Shown here piece after piece: positions 22,445 to 35,785 of a DNA stretch of 64,000 nucleotides. The stretch is from the NCBI RefSeq assembly GCF_029852145.1, contig NC_079973.1, positions 13,412,385 to 13,476,384 of the forward strand, in the 5' to 3' direction. Within the stretch, counting starts at the first letter, position 1, and every line of letters starts with the position of its first letter. Source of the stretch: Microplitis mediator (taxonomy: Eukaryota; Arthropoda; Insecta; Hymenoptera; Braconidae). The notes under the pieces are model-generated. The model was given only the letters and a program-made list of their open reading frames with translations, ran no database searches and was not told the origin of the DNA. Made by a program: the position numbers and the translations under genes.

Positions 22445-23168
22445 TTTTTTTTTAAGAAAAACAAAAACTTTCCTAACATTTTTTTTCTGAATGAAAAATT
22501 AATAGATAGTTTATTATTTCATCTAAGGTAATAATTATTATTTAAAAATTTATAATAATTAATTTGCATAAATTATCAGAATATGTTTATAAAAAATATT
22601 CTATAATTTTATCAGATTTTTTTTTCATATAAAGTATATACTTTACTTCTGATACTTCGTATTAAGGGGGGGTAGGGTTTTAAAATTATTTTTAAAAAAT
22701 TTTTTTTTCATTTTTTTTCTGAATGAACAATATGTCAAGAATATTGTGTACAAATTTTAAATCAATCCGAGTGAAACTAACGGAGTTACGTCGTTTCAAA
22801 TGACCGGCCGGTATACCTGATTTTAATACCTGCCCGACCTGCCCCTACATACCCCTAGTAGAAATCAGCTGCAATTTTCTTTGTTTTTCCGAATCCCTTT
22901 CTCCGGCAGTGTGTCTTTCAAAGGATCTAAACTGATGACTCAATATAAGTATAAAAATTCATATTCTTTGATTGATAGTTTATTTAAAATTTTCCCGAAT
23001 AAAAAACTTTAAATGGATTTTCCCGAAAGCATTATTTTTAAAGTCCGTGAACATCATAACTCAAAATGTACTGAACCGATCCCTTTGAAAATTTGAACAT
23101 TACTTTTTCACATAAATCAACAGGTAACTACGAAGAGTTTTTTTTTGTTTTTCATTTTTTTCTATTTT

Positions 23169-23307
23169 TAACTTCCCGCTAAGAAAATTGCAAATTTTTA
23201 AAAAAGGGAAGTTATTGGTTTCGGTCCGATTTTCGAAAATCGAGTTTTCATCAGATGTCGACGTTTTGAGGTCCTAGGAAACTATTCTGACTATTCCCGG
23301 GTGGACG

Positions 23308-23348
<41 letters not shown>

Positions 23349-23990
23349 GTGTGTGTGTGTGAACTTTTGTTTGTTCGACGATATCTTTGGAACGGATGAA
23401 CCGATTTGATCGTACTTGGTGGCGATCGAAAGAGCTCACTAAAACTTAGTCTTGATTAGATTTTGGGGTAAATCGGTCATGTAGTTTACAAGTTATACAA
23501 AGAATAAGAATTAAAAATTTTTTTTTATTTTAGTTTTTTATTGATTTCTCAGAAACGACTTATACGATCAACTTCAAAATCTAATCAGCTCTAGAACTCA
23601 ATAAAACACGTCGATTGCCGCCTCAATCATCAAAATCAGATACTTCGTTCGAGAGTTATCGAGGGAGAAAGAAATGGTAAAAAACAGTTTTTTGCGAATA
23701 TCTTCGAAACAACTGAATCAAACAATTTCAAAATTTTATCAGCTCTAGAACTCAATAAAATACGCCGATTGCCGCCGCAACCATCAAAATCGGTCAATTC
23801 ATTCCTGAGATATCGTGGGAGCAAGAAATGCTAAAATCGGTTTTTTTTTTAAACAATGGCACACTAAAGTATTTTCGAGCTCGAAGCGCTCGAAAATGTA
23901 TCCACAACAATGTTTTCGAGCTCGAGAAGCTCGAAATCAGCGGGAAGTTTTGGGGCTGGGCCCGCAGGGTCAACCGACGCCCAGATTTTT
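23169..23990 (+). mobile_element. CTTCCCGCT-family element with GT microsatellite
   Basis: It begins AACTTCCCGCTAAGAAAATTG and ends GGGCCCGCAGGGTCAACCGACGCCCAG. The (GT)n at 23310-23361 sits at the same internal site as in the 12681 copy. Internal words GAACGGATGAACCGATTTGA and TCTAATCAGCTCTAGAACTC are family hallmarks. Confidence 0.8.
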
Positions 23991-24588
23991 TAATAACAAA
24001 TTAACCGCGATTTTTTTAGCTAAAATCGCGTTTTTCACTTCCAAGTGCTGCAAAAAATCGAAAAAAAAAAAAACAAAAACTTTTCGTGACTACCTCGAAA
24101 AATACATCAATTTTGAAATGCATATCAATTTTTTTTTTTTTCCGATGATCTGGTAACGAGTTATGATGTTCACCGCAAAACGACGTTTTTTCGAGGCGCC
24201 TCCGGAGATTCAACGTCACCAGCTTATTAATCAATATTTTTCGTTGAAAATTTTTTCTGATATTCTTTAAAAGTTGTAGAATAATATGTGATTAAGTTTA
24301 ATGAAATTATATTACTCATCTCGCCGGGAAAAAATCACAAAAATATGCTTTTTTTTTCGACTTTAAACCCCCCCCCCCCCCCCCCGTAATGAATATTTAA
24401 TTATAAGGAAGATAAGTTAACGTCATTTAGAACTCAGTATTAATGAAAGTTTCGTTTAAAAAAAAATGAGGAACGTGCAAGTCAATAAAATTATTTCCAT
24501 TGTATTAGTATTTAAATAAAAATAAAATAAATGATGGACGGTGTGGCTCAATAACTTATAGATCAAATTGAACGGAATCAAGTATAGG

Positions 24589-24665
24589 GCCAGATAGCTT
24601 AACTGAAAGAACACTCGGCACGATTCCAACATGGTCTGAGTTCAAATCCCAGTTCAGGCTATCTA
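24589..24665 (+). ncRNA. tRNA-derived SINE head, second in this U copy
   Basis: GGCCAGATAGCTTAACTGAA and GAGTTCAAATCCCAG mark the A and B boxes, with more decay than at 21908. Confidence 0.5.
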
Positions 24666-25480
24666 TATTTTTCTCAATTTATCTATAAATTATCTTAATA
24701 AGATGGTTAATTGTAAGCTTAGGTATCACTATATATAAAAAAATTAGATTAGTTGAATTATAAAATATATATAGTAAAATTTGGAAAATCCAAAAGTGCA
24801 CCCCTCAAACGCTCATATTATAATAAAATTAATTATTAATGTTTTTTCTTTATTACAAAATTTTTTAATAAACATCTAGACATTCCTTATTTTTTTTTTT
24901 TTTTTAATTTAGTTAATTGGATAACAGTTGGCAAGTCGATTTGTCACACGATATAATAAAAAAAAAAAAAAAATTATCTGATGGTAAAGTGGAGCCTTAC
25001 AATATCAGCAAAGTTTCATGATAATCATGCCTACTTATATTTGTGGGGGGAAAATGGCGGATTAAGCATTAGTAAACATAATCAGTTTTCAGTTTTTAAT
25101 TGATAATAAATGAACGAGAAGGACTACAGTAGTAATATTTAAAAGGCTTCTATTCTACTAAAATCTGAAGCTATTAAAAAAAATTGGACTGATTAATTGA
25201 GTTTTTCGAGAGATATCTTGCTCACACACGGACATCCCACTTGACGTCCAACTAGTCTCATGTTAAATAATTTTTTTCTTATTATAGTGTAGCTTGATGA
25301 AATTTTTAATTAAATCCAAATTATTCTTTAGAATTTTCTCTAGACATTGGTGTACTTTTTTTTCCACAGAGGTGATTTATGAAATTAGCAGAAATGATTA
25401 AAGGTAGAAAAATCCCGTTTTCACGACAAGTCGATTATAGAGCACAACCTCTCCCGCTATCGCGTCCGAGGCGGGCAAAA

Positions 25481-26512
25481 GCAAATTGTAGCCTTAGGTT
25501 TCTAGTTTTCAGATCTGGACCTCAATTTTTTTTATCATGCACGATTTCAGAGTAATCTTAAGATAACCGACGAAAAAAAAATTTTCAAAATTTTTGCTCG
25601 TCTTCCCACAAGTCTATGGGCTTCAATAAATTTTTTTCGATGATATAACCTTATGACTCTTTTAGGATATTTATGCCCTTTTATATGGTGGCCTCAAAAA
25701 GTCTCTACGATAATTTGGCGCCGAGTTATCATTGATCAAAGCAAAAAAGTCCATTTTGGCTTTGATAGTCAATAACTCCGGACGTATTGGTCGTACAGAG
25801 AATAGAAGTAGGGTTTTGAAAACTGAAAAACATTCTCTAGAAGACAAATTTAGTGGTTTTTGATAGAAAAATTTTTTTTGAAGCGATAATGTTTTTTGAA
25901 AAACAGGTCAAAATTCTCATATTTAAGGATATTCGGAAATCTTGCTATAACTCTGGATATAACGGATGAAGAAAGAATATCGTCGATTTTTTTCCAACCT
26001 CGAAGTGTCCTGAACAAACCCTGAAAGTTTCAAAGCGCTGCGTTTTTTCTTTCTTAGTGTCCTGAAGCTTTAGATTTATCGATTTAGCTAAAAATCGCAT
26101 AATTAGCGATTCCTTTGGTTTTCAATCATTTCTTCAATGTCAAAAAGTTTTTTTTAGCGACAAGCTTCATTTCTTTAATCAAAAACCGTAATTCTTGAAA
26201 AAAAATTGGAAAAAAAAATTTTTTTTCAAAAATTTTGTTTTTTTTCAAGATAATTGATTTTTAAAAAAGTTTTTTCTCTATATTTTCCTTCTTTATCATC
26301 CTCACAATTGATTTTCTTAACATCGAAATCATTTCAGAGATGATTAGAAGGAAAAAATTTATTGAAGCCGATAGACTTGTTGGAAGACGAGCAAAAATTT
26401 TGAAATTTTTTTTTTTCGTCGGTTTTCTTAAGACTACTCCGAAACCATGCATGATAAAAAAATTTAAGGTCCAGATCTGAAAACTAGGAACTTAAGGCTA
26501 CAATTTGCTTTT
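25481..26512. mobile_element. Foldback element B with ~140-bp inverted ends
   Basis: GCAAATTGTAGCCTTAGG through TTTTTGCTCGTCTTCC (25481-25615) is mirrored at 26385-26512. The loop of ~750 bp has no gene. The right end runs directly into an ACTGGTCAC-type terminus at 26590-26609 matching 12458. Confidence 0.75.
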
Positions 26513-26659
26513 TTTTTTCTACGACTGAGATTTACCGAGTTACAGCATGTTGAAAATCACCCAAAAATTTCAAATTTTTTTTCTATTCCTTAATTTTTGT
26601 GACCAGTGTATATATACACCGTATATTTATACATAAAAAAATTTTTATTCAGTTGTCTA

Positions 26660-27770
26660 TGGGGCATCTCACGCCAATCGACCACTTTTGAACCCGACCC
26701 CTATAGATTTGACTGAAAATTTTTTCTCTTATTCTACACTATCAAAAACGTTTTTCATAATTTTTTCAAATTTTTTCACCCAACCAAAAAAACGTTAAAA
26801 ATTTTTGAAAAAAATGGCTTTCCTTATTTTAAATAGCTATAACTTTTCCAAAATTCGACTGATTGGGACGTTTTTTCTTTGAAATTTTTGTTTTTAAATG
26901 TTCTTTTCAAAAAAAGAATACAAAAAAATTATTTTAACCTATGTTCATTACTTTTTTTTAGATTTTTAGAAAAAATCAAAAATTTTTCGATGTTTACCAT
27001 TCTTGCAAATCCTCGAATTTTTTCAGTGATGTTTTTTCGATTAATATTTTATTTTTCCAATAGAAAAAAAAAAATTTGTTTCAACCAGCCTTATTTCTCA
27101 TAATACCAAGTTAAATAATGTTGAGTGTTCAGAGAACTTTTAAATTCGAAAAAAAAAAAAAAAAAAAAAAAAAAAGAAAAACAATAAATTTAAATGGTAA
27201 TCATCGAAAAAATTTGATTATTTTTCGATAAATCAAGTTAAAAATACGACGTTCTAAATGATTTTTTTTCTTAAGACTGAATTCAAAAACGATGAAAATG
27301 AAAAAAATAAAGTTTTCACTTGGTCCGTTTTTGGACAAATGCTGGGTATTCAAAAAAAATTTTTTTTAATCATAAAACAATACGTGTAAAAGAATATTTT
27401 TTTGAATTCCCAGCATTTGTACAAAAATGGACCAAATGAAAACTGTTTTTAATACTATTTTCATCGTTTTTAAATGCAGTTTTCCGGAAAAAATACAAAA
27501 ACATTATTCAGTACGTTCTTCTATTATTTAACTTAATTTTTCGAAAATAAAAATCAAATTTTTTCGATTATTTCCATTTAAATATATTATTCTCATTTAT
27601 TTATTTATTTTTTTTCAAATTTAAAAGTTTTCTGTGCACTCAAAAATTTTTAGCTTGGTGCTATGAGATATCAGGCTTTTAAAAAAAAAAACATTTTTTT
27701 CAATTAGAAAAAAAATCATGTCGAAAAAACATCACTCCGAAAAAATTTGAGAATTTGCAGAAAATGTCAG

Positions 27771-27803
<33 letters not shown>

Positions 27804-28146
27804 TTAAAAATAAAAAATGGTAAACATCGAAAAATTGTTAATTTTTTCCAAAAATCTAAAAAAAATAGTGAAGATAGGTTCCAATAATTTTTTTGTATCT
27901 TTTTCGAAAAGTACATTTAAAAGCAAAGATTTTGAAAAAAAAAAACGTCCCAATCAGTCGAGTTTTGAAAAAGTTACAGCTATTTAGAATAAAAAAAGCC
28001 ATTTTTTTCTAAAATTTATAACTTTGTTTGGTTGGGTGAAAAAATTATGAAAAACGTTTTTGATGGGGTAGAAAAAGAGAAAAAATTTTCAGCCAAATCT
28101 GAAGGGGTCCGGTTCAAAAGTGGTCGATTGGCGTGGGATGCCTCAC
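26660..28146. mobile_element. 1.5-kb foldback element C
   Basis: The outer ends TGGGGCATCTCACGCCAATC and the inverted TGAGGCATCCCACGCCAATC begin long inverted arms rich in AAAAA/TTTTT. The arms hold GATGGGGTAGAAAAAGAG-type words. The second copy at 59774-61701 ends GGGGTGCCCCATAG, which suggests a TA target. Frames inside are chance. Confidence 0.75.
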
Positions 28147-28234
28147 ATATTACTATACGTATAATTGAATTTAATTATTCAGAAATAATAATTTTTTTCA
28201 AAATACTATCAATTATAATAATTATTGTACTTAC

Positions 28235-28291
28235 CTTCATTTCGGAGATCCCGATTAAGAAGAAAGAAATCAATAAAAATTTGAGAGACAT
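28235..28291 (-). CDS. Signal-peptide first exon, copy 1
   Basis: ATG at 28289-28291 reads MSLKFLLISFFLIGISEMK and meets a strong donor, AAG|GTAAGT, in phase 0. The sequence has a short charged start and a hydrophobic core, as a secretion signal should. Its phase fits the acceptor of the repeat-rich exon at 12222, about 16 kb downstream on the same strand. The join is inferred, because two SV2-like exons lie within that interval. Confidence 0.5.
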
Positions 28292-28424
28292 TTTATAAAT
28301 TGTTTTTTATATCAACCAAAAAAAAAATTAATGGTTGGCTGTTTTGATGCTTAATGTTTCTTCTAACGAAATTTTTGTCGTATATATACCCAAACTATTT
28401 GACCAAAGACGGATGAGCCAAATA

Positions 28425-28445
28425 TAGAGAGATTCTACTATATTA
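28425..28445. repeat. Inverted pogo/Tc1-like terminus upstream of the exon
   Basis: ATATAGAGAGATTCTACTATA resembles the reverse complement of the 6047 terminus. The counterpart in the duplicated copy is at 62358-62380. Confidence 0.4.
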
Positions 28446-28841
28446 TAATTATTAGGCCACTATGTCACTTCCTGTTCAACGTCACCGAAATAGTTAGGGT
28501 TTTTTAATGCTTACATTAGTACACAATGTTAGCTCTAATGGTCATTGTTATTTGAGTTTTATTATCGCTTTTTGTCATTGAATAACTTCTACAATAGAAC
28601 TTAGTCACCAAAGTTGTTCAAACTATTACCAACATTTGTATTTATTATAAGTCTTCGGTTTTTTTTACACTAATTGCACTATAATTACATTGATGTGATA
28701 AGTAATATATATTTTTTAAAGGTGAAACGAATGTTCTCGAAAAAAAAAAAAATCTAATTCTATTAAAAATATTTTAATAATTTTTAACCTCCCGTTCAAA
28801 TCCCAGAGAACATTAAAATGAACCCATTTTGCAAGTTTGTA

Positions 28842-29977
28842 CCCGAGAAAAAAAATTTAGATCAAATTAGATCCGATGTTTCAGATCTGAACAGATCTGC
28901 ATTTTGGCCAGATCTGTTTAGATCAAATTAGATCTACGTTGATAAGAATAGATCTGCTTGGATCTAAAAAGATCAAGGTAAATAAAAAACACTCTTAGAT
29001 CTGCTCAGATCAAATTTGATCTAATTCGCTAGATCTAAATAGATCTGTTTTTTTATTTCTATCCTAATAAAAATTGATATGTATGATTAAAAATATATTA
29101 AATATATCACAATAATATGAAATATATAGGATTGAAGCCATTAAAATTGAAATTAAACGTTTCATGTTACATATGAGATCAGCTTTATCTTCTCCTTTGA
29201 ATGATACAATTGAAATTTAACTTAATAAAGATTCATATTCAAGATCACTCTTTTTCAAACAATACAAATTAACATATAATTAAGAAGATACCAATTTAAA
29301 TAAAACAAAATATCCAATAGTTATTGATATCGACAGTAATATAAAATGAGTATAAGTAATTAAATATTGTCATAAATTAGACTGATTTTTTGTTAAATAA
29401 AAATGATTATAATCAATATGAAACATTTTGCATAACCATAAAGGATCACTTTTTTATAAACAATAATGAAAGTAATCTCTTTCTAAGATACATAAAGAAT
29501 TTTTCCTTAAAGTATTTCATACTTATTTACCCAATGAAAATAATTTCTTAAGAAATATTTCTTTATAATCTGTACAGATCTAATCTGATCAGAGCAGATC
29601 TGAACTTTTTTTCCGAGAAAAAGTTATATTAGCTCAGATCTGGCTTGACCCGTACAAATCCAATTAGATCTATTTATATTTACTTCATAAATTGATCGTT
29701 TAATCAACGTTGATCTATTTTGATCTGACTAGATCTAGGTTGATCTCTTGATCTAGGTTGATCTCTTGATCTAGGTTGATCTGACTTGATTAGATTTGAT
29801 CAGGGTAGATCTGGACTATTTTTCCCCAAAGAAAAATTTCATATCTGATCAGATCTAATTTGATCTGAACAGATCAAATCAGATCTACTCTGATCTGGAT
29901 TCAGTATAAATTATGATCAAATTTGATCTGAGCTGATCTAATTTGATCAGAACAGATCTAAATTTTTTTTTCCCGGG
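28842..29977. mobile_element. CCC-type element with AGATCT/TGATCA keyword
   Basis: The ends are CCCGAGAAAAAAAATTTAG and the inverted CCCGGGAAAAAAAAATTTAG. Both outer thirds are saturated with GATCTGATC, AGATCT and TTGATC words. Left flank TA compares with right flank TTA, so a TA duplication is possible with one extra base. The word ATTTTGGCCAGA near the left end is shared with the 53053 element. The middle (29050-29570) is ordinary AT-rich DNA. Confidence 0.8.
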
Positions 29978-30948
29978 TTACCCTCGCTGGGTTTCGATAG
30001 ATGTTTTTTTACCGCGGCTTCTGCAGCTATTGTGAATAGATAAAAGGAATTTTATGAGTAAACTATTGAATACGATAAAATTGCATCGATATTTTTTTGT
30101 AGGAAATTAAGTTTTTGGTGAGAAAAATCAAATGCTAATTTTTCGTTATTGACAGTTTGTATCTTCGATGCAAGCAGGATTGCAAATAGCGCATTAAATT
30201 TATAATTGCATTAGTGCTTCAATTAAATGTTTTTTTATTTTTCATAATCCAAAAACAACAAATTAAAAATGGTTTTTTAATCTTTAATCCAACATTTTTG
30301 AATCAAACATTAAATTTCAAATTTTCAATTCGTAGAGTAGCGTTAAAGTGTAATGGCTTAATTTTTAAATCTATGTTTTCAAATAAAACATTAAATAAAA
30401 AATTTCAATTCGGAAAATCAGATTAAAAAATTTCTTTCTAATCTCTAATTTCATATTTAATAACTGAAAAGTATATCAAAAATTTTAATTAGCCATAGCT
30501 AAAGGGGATTAAAAAATTACAATCTGTTTTTTAATTTTCTATTTTCGAATCAAAAATCAAGTAAAAAATTTTAAATTCCGAACATCGGATTAGTGTTGTT
30601 TTAATTTCAAATTCTCTGTTTACACTGAAAATTATTAAAAAAATTTAATTTTTAAATGTCTCAACTATGAATGATCTTTTTATTCCAAATTCTATTATAT
30701 CTGACAATCAAGAGTAAGTTAAAAAATATTTAAATTTGAAGATCAAGTAAAACAGTATTTTTCTCCTGTTCTAAGTGCTGTCAAATTTTTAACTTCCCGC
30801 TACGAAAATGGGAAATTTTCAAAAATTAGGGAAGTTATTAGTTTCGGTCCGATTTTCGAAAATCGAATTTCTACCAGATCTTGACGTTTTGAGGTTCTAG
30901 GAAGCTATTCTGACTAATTTCAAGATGATGTTCGAGTGTATGCATGTA

Positions 30949-31875
30949 CCCAGAGAGGAAAGTACCACGGGCCCAGGCTTGGCCCAGTCTTGACCCAGTT
31001 TTGGTAAAAGTCTGGGATGATAATTTTGGGCCATGTCTGGTTGCCAGACCTGGCCCATGCTTGGTTGCCAGTCCTGGCCCAGGCTTAGTTGCCAGACTTG
31101 GCCCAGGCTTCGAGGAAACGAATAAATTTAATTAAAAAAAATTTTATTATTATTAACTTCGTAGAGTTCATGATCATTAACGTTTAAATTATCGAAGGGA
31201 GGTAAATGATGTGAAAAAAACGCGGAGAAAATTCTGCTCGGCTCTGGGCGCGAACTGCCGTCCTTCTGATTGCTATGCCCGAACGGTAGCTACTGGACGA
31301 ACCTACCAATGTTGAACTGATACATTTGTATGATCTACTTATATAAACCATAGGTATAGCCAAACTTGGGTAATCCTACCTTGGCCCAAGTCTGGGTTGT
31401 CATTGGACGGTCAAGGCAGGGACACCCAGTCTTGGCCCAAGCCCGGGTAATCATTGTTACGGCCAAGGCTAGGTTACACCGTCCTGGCCCAAGCCTGGGT
31501 TGCCATTGAATGGCCAAGGCTCGGTTACCCAGTCTTGGCCCAAGCCTGGGTAATCATTGTAACAGTCAAGGCTAGGTTACCCAGTCCTGGCCCAAGCATG
31601 GATTGCCATTGAATGGCCAAGGTTCGGTTAACCGGTCTTGGCCCAAGTCCGGCTTGCCATTGGATGGCCAAGGCTAGATTACCCAGTCTTGGCCCAAGCC
31701 TGGGTTGCCATTGAATGGCCAAGGCTAGGTTACCCAGTCTTGGCTCAAGCCCGGGTAATCATTGTAACGGCCAAGACTGAGTACCCAATCTTGAGCCAAT
31801 CATGGGCCAATATAGATGTGCCAAAGCTAGGTTACCCAGTGCTGGGCCAAGTAGGGCCCTGTCGTTCAACTCTGG
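30949..31875. mobile_element. CCC-type element with TTGGCCCAAGCCTGGG keyword
   Basis: The ends CCCAGAGAGGAAAGTACC and the inverted CCAGAGTTGAACGACAGG are related. Between 31370 and 31860 a ~58-bp unit repeats about eight times, built on TTGGCCCAAGCCTGGGT and GGCCAAGGCTAGGTTACCCA. A shorter set lies at 30976-31110. A clear target duplication was not found. Proline/leucine-rich frames across the array are artefacts. Confidence 0.75.
31230..31312 (-). ncRNA. tRNA-like sequence inside the CCC element
   Basis: On the minus strand TAGGTTCGTCCAGTAGCTACC starts the block and AGTTCGCGCCCAGAGCCGAG holds a B box. A T-rich stretch follows. It is a second case of a tRNA-like head in the middle of a keyword-palindrome element. 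Confidence 0.4.
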
Positions 31876-32224
31876 CGGCTCCTGCATGGGCAACCATCAA
31901 AATCGGTTCATTCGTTCAAGGGAAACCGTTGTCGGAAGATATAAAAAAAAATTTTCTTTTAGTTTTTTCGAAATATCTCAGAAACGATCTGATAAAACAA
32001 TTCCAAAATCTGATTAGCTTTAGAACTCAATAAAACGCGTCGATTGTTACCTCAAACGTCTCAATCGGTCAATTCGATTAAGAGATATCGTTGGAGAAAA
32101 AATGGTAAAAAACGTTTTTTGTTTTTTTTTTCGAAAACAACGGCATACAAAAGGATTTTCGATCTCGAAAATAGCGAGAAGTTTTGGGGCTGGCTCCCAG
32201 GGTCGACCGATAGACCGATTTTTG

Positions 32225-33120
32225 TTTCTAAATTTTTTTTTTCTCGTGGCAGCAATAGTTTATATTTGTGAAACCATGACTATGCTGAAAATTACAGCCC
32301 AAAATTTGAATGCTTAAACGGCGCTCAAGAATTTCAAATATTAACTGATGATATGTAACTAATGCTTCGAATTAGTTTTTGTGTTTTTTTGTAACACACT
32401 AATTGTCATTTTATTAAAATGTAACTTTTACATAACCGAAAATATATAGAACAGTCTTAAACAATAAAATTGAGTAAGTTTTAAATAAGCCAAATAACCC
32501 GAAAATTGTACTAAAAAATAACGAAGTATGTAAATAACTTATTATTTCTATTTCTCGGGTTATATTTTTATTTGCTATGATACAAATTGATAGTGAAAAA
32601 ATCAAGCTTTATTATTAATATTCAAGGGTTGCTCGAAAATTTCCATAAGAAAATACTCGGAAAGATTCAAAATTCTTAAGCGACATTTAAATATTTAAAT
32701 TTTGAGCTGAAATTTTCAGTGTAGTCATAATGTCACAAATACAAAAACTATAGTTGTTACGAGGGAAAAGAAATTTAGAACAAAAAAATTCGAATTTTGA
32801 TCATTTTTAATATTTTCAAAATTCGTGAGTTACCTCTTGAAAATTGTTTATCGAGCCGATTTTTGGAGAGGCTTCTTAAAACATCTTAAACCAACCAATT
32901 TTCATAAGATATGACTTTAAAAGTATGGTTTTACCTGTCCAATAGTACTTTGAGGGCACGGAGATCAAAATTATAGTTCAACTGCGAGCAGCAAGTGATA
33001 ATCAAGAGACGCGGTCGATTTTCGCGCCAAATATGCATCGAACAATGGAAAAACGCGAAAATTTTGACCGTGTATCTATACCCGAACCAACTATTAAATT
33101 GTTGACATATAAATTTAATT
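32225..33120. other. AT-rich stretch, no gene seen
   Basis: No domain, TIR pair or tRNA-like feature is recognised. Frames of 60-80 codons lack any family signature. Confidence 0.4.
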
Positions 33121-33260
33121 ATCAAATTAAAAAATCTGGGCGTCGGTTGACCCTGCGGGCCAGCCCCCAAACTTCCCGCTGTTTTCGAGCTCTAAGAGCT
33201 CGAAAACATTAGTATAGATACATTTCCGAGCTCAAAAATTCCTTCGTTTCCCTTTTTATG
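33121..33260 (-). mobile_element. CTTCCCGCT-family 3' end fragment
   Basis: Read on the minus strand it holds GAGCTCGAAAACAGCGGGAAG followed by the GGGGGCTGGCCCGCAGGGTC terminus. Only the terminal part is present. Confidence 0.65.
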
Positions 33261-33723
33261 AGCTTTTCAAGCTCAAAAAAGTTACGTTTTATGTGAAAGT
33301 TTAAACATTTAGAATCTGAAATAATTAATAAATGAGCGTTTTTATATTTGTTCGCAATTATGTTCAATAATTAGCTCAAAAATGATTATTCACGTGACAT
33401 GTTGTATCTATATTGTGTAAGTATATCGTGATACGAGCAAACATGACGATTTTTAGGCAGTCACTTCCAATGACTTATATAAAGAAGAACATATTAGTTT
33501 TGAGAATTTTGTTCAGTAATTATGATGTTATTCAATGAAAAAACAGATATAGATTTTATATTTATTACCCCGTTGACGATATCTCTCGAACGGGTTACCT
33601 AATTGGGACGTTCTTGGCAGCAATCGAATGATTTTATCGAGTTCTAGAGCTGATTAGATTTTTGAATTGATCAATTCGATAGTTTCCGAAATATTAACGA
33701 AAAACGAAAAAAAACGATTTTTT

Positions 33724-35020
33724 AACTTCCCGCTAAGAAAATTGTAAATTTTCAAAAATTCGGGAAGTTATTGGTTTCGGTCCGATTTACGAAAATCGAA
33801 TTTCCATCAGATGTCGACGTTTCGAGGTCCTAGGAAGCTATCCTGACTAATTTCACGATGATGTCCGAGTGTATGTATGTGTGTACGTACGTACGTACGT
33901 ACGTACGTACGTACGTACGTACGTATGTATGTATGTAAATATTCATAACTCTTGAACGGATGAACCGATTTTGATCGTTGAGGTGTCATTCGACGCGGCT
34001 TGCTAATGTCTTGAGGCCGTAGAAATTTGAACTTAATCGGTAGGGTGCGTTCAGAGATATTTCAAAAATAAAATTTTTTCAAAAATGTTTTATTTGGATA
34101 ACTTCCAATTTGCTCGATGGATTGATTCCAAAATCTAATCAGCTCTAAAACTCTATAAGCCGCGTCGAATGCCACCTCAACCATCAAAATCGGTTCATTC
34201 GTTCAAGAGAAACCGTTGACGAAAGAATTCAAAAAAAATTTTTTCCTTGGTTTTTTTGAAATTTCTCAAAAACGGCTGAGTAAATCAATTTCAAAATTCG
34301 ACCAGCTTTAGAACTTGATAAAACGCGTCGATTGCCACCTCAACCATCAAAATCGGTTGATTCGTTCGCGAGATATCGTGGAAGAAAGAAATGCTAAAAA
34401 ATGGTTTTTTACAAAACAATGGCATACAAAAGTATTTGCGAGCTCGAAGAGCTCGAAAATATATTCACAATAATGTTTTCGAGCTCAGCGAGCTCGAAAA
34501 CAGCGGGAAGTTTTGGGGCTGGCCCGCAGGGTCAACTGACAGACCGATTTTTTTTTATTCTTTCGTCGACGATATCTCTCGAACGGATTATCCGATTAAG
34601 ACAATTGAGGTGGCAATCGAAAGCTTTTATTGAGGTCTAGAGCTGATAGAATTTTGGGAATGATTGGTTTAGTCGTTTCGACGATATTTGCAAAAAACCG
34701 TTTTCTACTGTTTCTTTCGTCGACGATATCTTTTGAACAGATTATCCGATTGATACGTTCTTGGTGGCAATCGAAAGCTTTCATCGAGTTCTAGAGCTGA
34801 TTAGATTTTGGTATTGATCGATCCAACAGTTTTCACAATATCAAAAAAAAACGAAAAAAAAAAATTTTTTTTTTTTTTCGTATTTCTTCAATATCTCAGA
34901 GTTTATTTGACTAAATGGACTAAAATTTTTTTGGAAATCCAAGTTCAGAAGATATCTTCTGAATGCCGCAAGAACCATCTAAATCGGTTCATTCATCAGA
35001 AGGATATGAGAGGTTTACAT

Positions 35021-35091
<71 letters not shown>

Positions 35092-35239
35092 TACAGACAT
35101 CGCTCTAAAAATGTCAGAATAGCATCCTAGCACCTTCAAATGTCGACATATGATGAAAACCCGGTTTTTGAAAATCGGGGTGAAACCAATAACTTCCCGA
35201 ATTTTTTGAAAATCGACGATTTTCTCAGCGGGAAGTTAA
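33724..35239. mobile_element. CTTCCCGCT-family element with ~100-bp inverted ends
   Basis: Left AACTTCCCGCTAAGAAAATTG and right, inverted, AACTTCCCGCTGAGAAAATCG continue as inverted copies for ~100 bp, to GTCGACG / GTCGACATTTG. Each arm has its own microsatellite at the same site: (ACGT)n at 33883-33930 and (CA)n at 35022-35087. The inner AGCGGGAAGTTTTGGGGCTG, ending near 34556, suggests two copies joined head-to-head instead of one TIR element. No protein is encoded. Confidence 0.65.
35022..35087. repeat. (CA)n microsatellite
   Basis: This is a pure CA run of ~65 bp at the family's microsatellite site in the minus-oriented arm. Confidence 0.95.
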
Positions 35240-35785
35240 AAAAATCTGTTGAATTTCGATCTAGAATGACGTTAGATACATCATATAAATAAATAACTCA
35301 ACGTCTCATGCGCCAAATATAAGTATTTTTCATATTTTATAATTTTATTATCGACATTTGTGCTATATATATTGAAAAAAAAGACAGAAATAGCCGTAAA
35401 CGTATATTAAAAAGAGAAAGAAAACGTGGCAAACAAATGAATTTTAAAAAATTTCGATCGTAAAGCACTCCCTAATGCTTCGCATTATGAGTCGTGCAAT
35501 AAAAAGTATCTTTTTTAATTCAAATAACCATATAAATGAAAATCTGTCTTTTAATTTTTATTTAGATGTGGTTATTTTAATGAATATATTTATAAATGTT
35601 CATAAATTTTAAACGGGTAATTTTCTCAAAATAACAATACATCAGCTTTCAATAAAAATTTTACGAGATGCTACATTTTTTTGCTGTCAGTTAAATTTAT
35701 AATTAATTTAAATTTATTTATTTAATAAATTTATTATTAATTTAATTTTCTCATAAGTTAAGAAAAAAAAAAATACACAGATCTA
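35240..35785. other. AT-rich stretch, no gene seen
   Basis: Nothing recognisable on either strand. Confidence 0.4.

Larger units (their letters stand above)
21691..25480 (+). repeat. Unit U, plus-strand copy (interrupted)
   Basis: It contains, in order: a TGGACGGTGTGGCTCAATAA lead, a tRNA-like head (21908-21985), a TATA-rich spacer and a GC-rich core (22100-22445). A long AT-rich tail follows, with GACCGGCCGGTATACC near 22802 and the CTTCCCGCT element at 23169-23990. After a C run (24368-24385) the lead and tRNA-like head occur again (24589-24665), followed by the segment ending GAGGCGGGCAAAAG. Its right end is abutted by the foldback at 25481. Confidence 0.8.
30791..32224 (+). mobile_element. 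CTTCCCGCT-family element with nested CCC-type element
   Basis: It begins AACTTCCCGCTACGAAAATG and ends TCCCAGGGTCGACCGATAGACC plus T run. At the fixed microsatellite site (TTCGAGTGTATGCATGTA) the 30949-31875 element is inserted. The host segment between that site and CAACCATCAAAATCGG is missing compared with the 33724 copy. Confidence 0.75.

Noticed and set aside
28235..28291. Extended plus-strand frame 28032-28298 as a gene
   Set aside because: It is antisense to the signal exon and foldback arm and lacks any domain.
31335..32033. Frames rich in GPG/WPRLGYP
   Set aside because: They follow the TTGGCCCAAGCC minisatellite periodicity.
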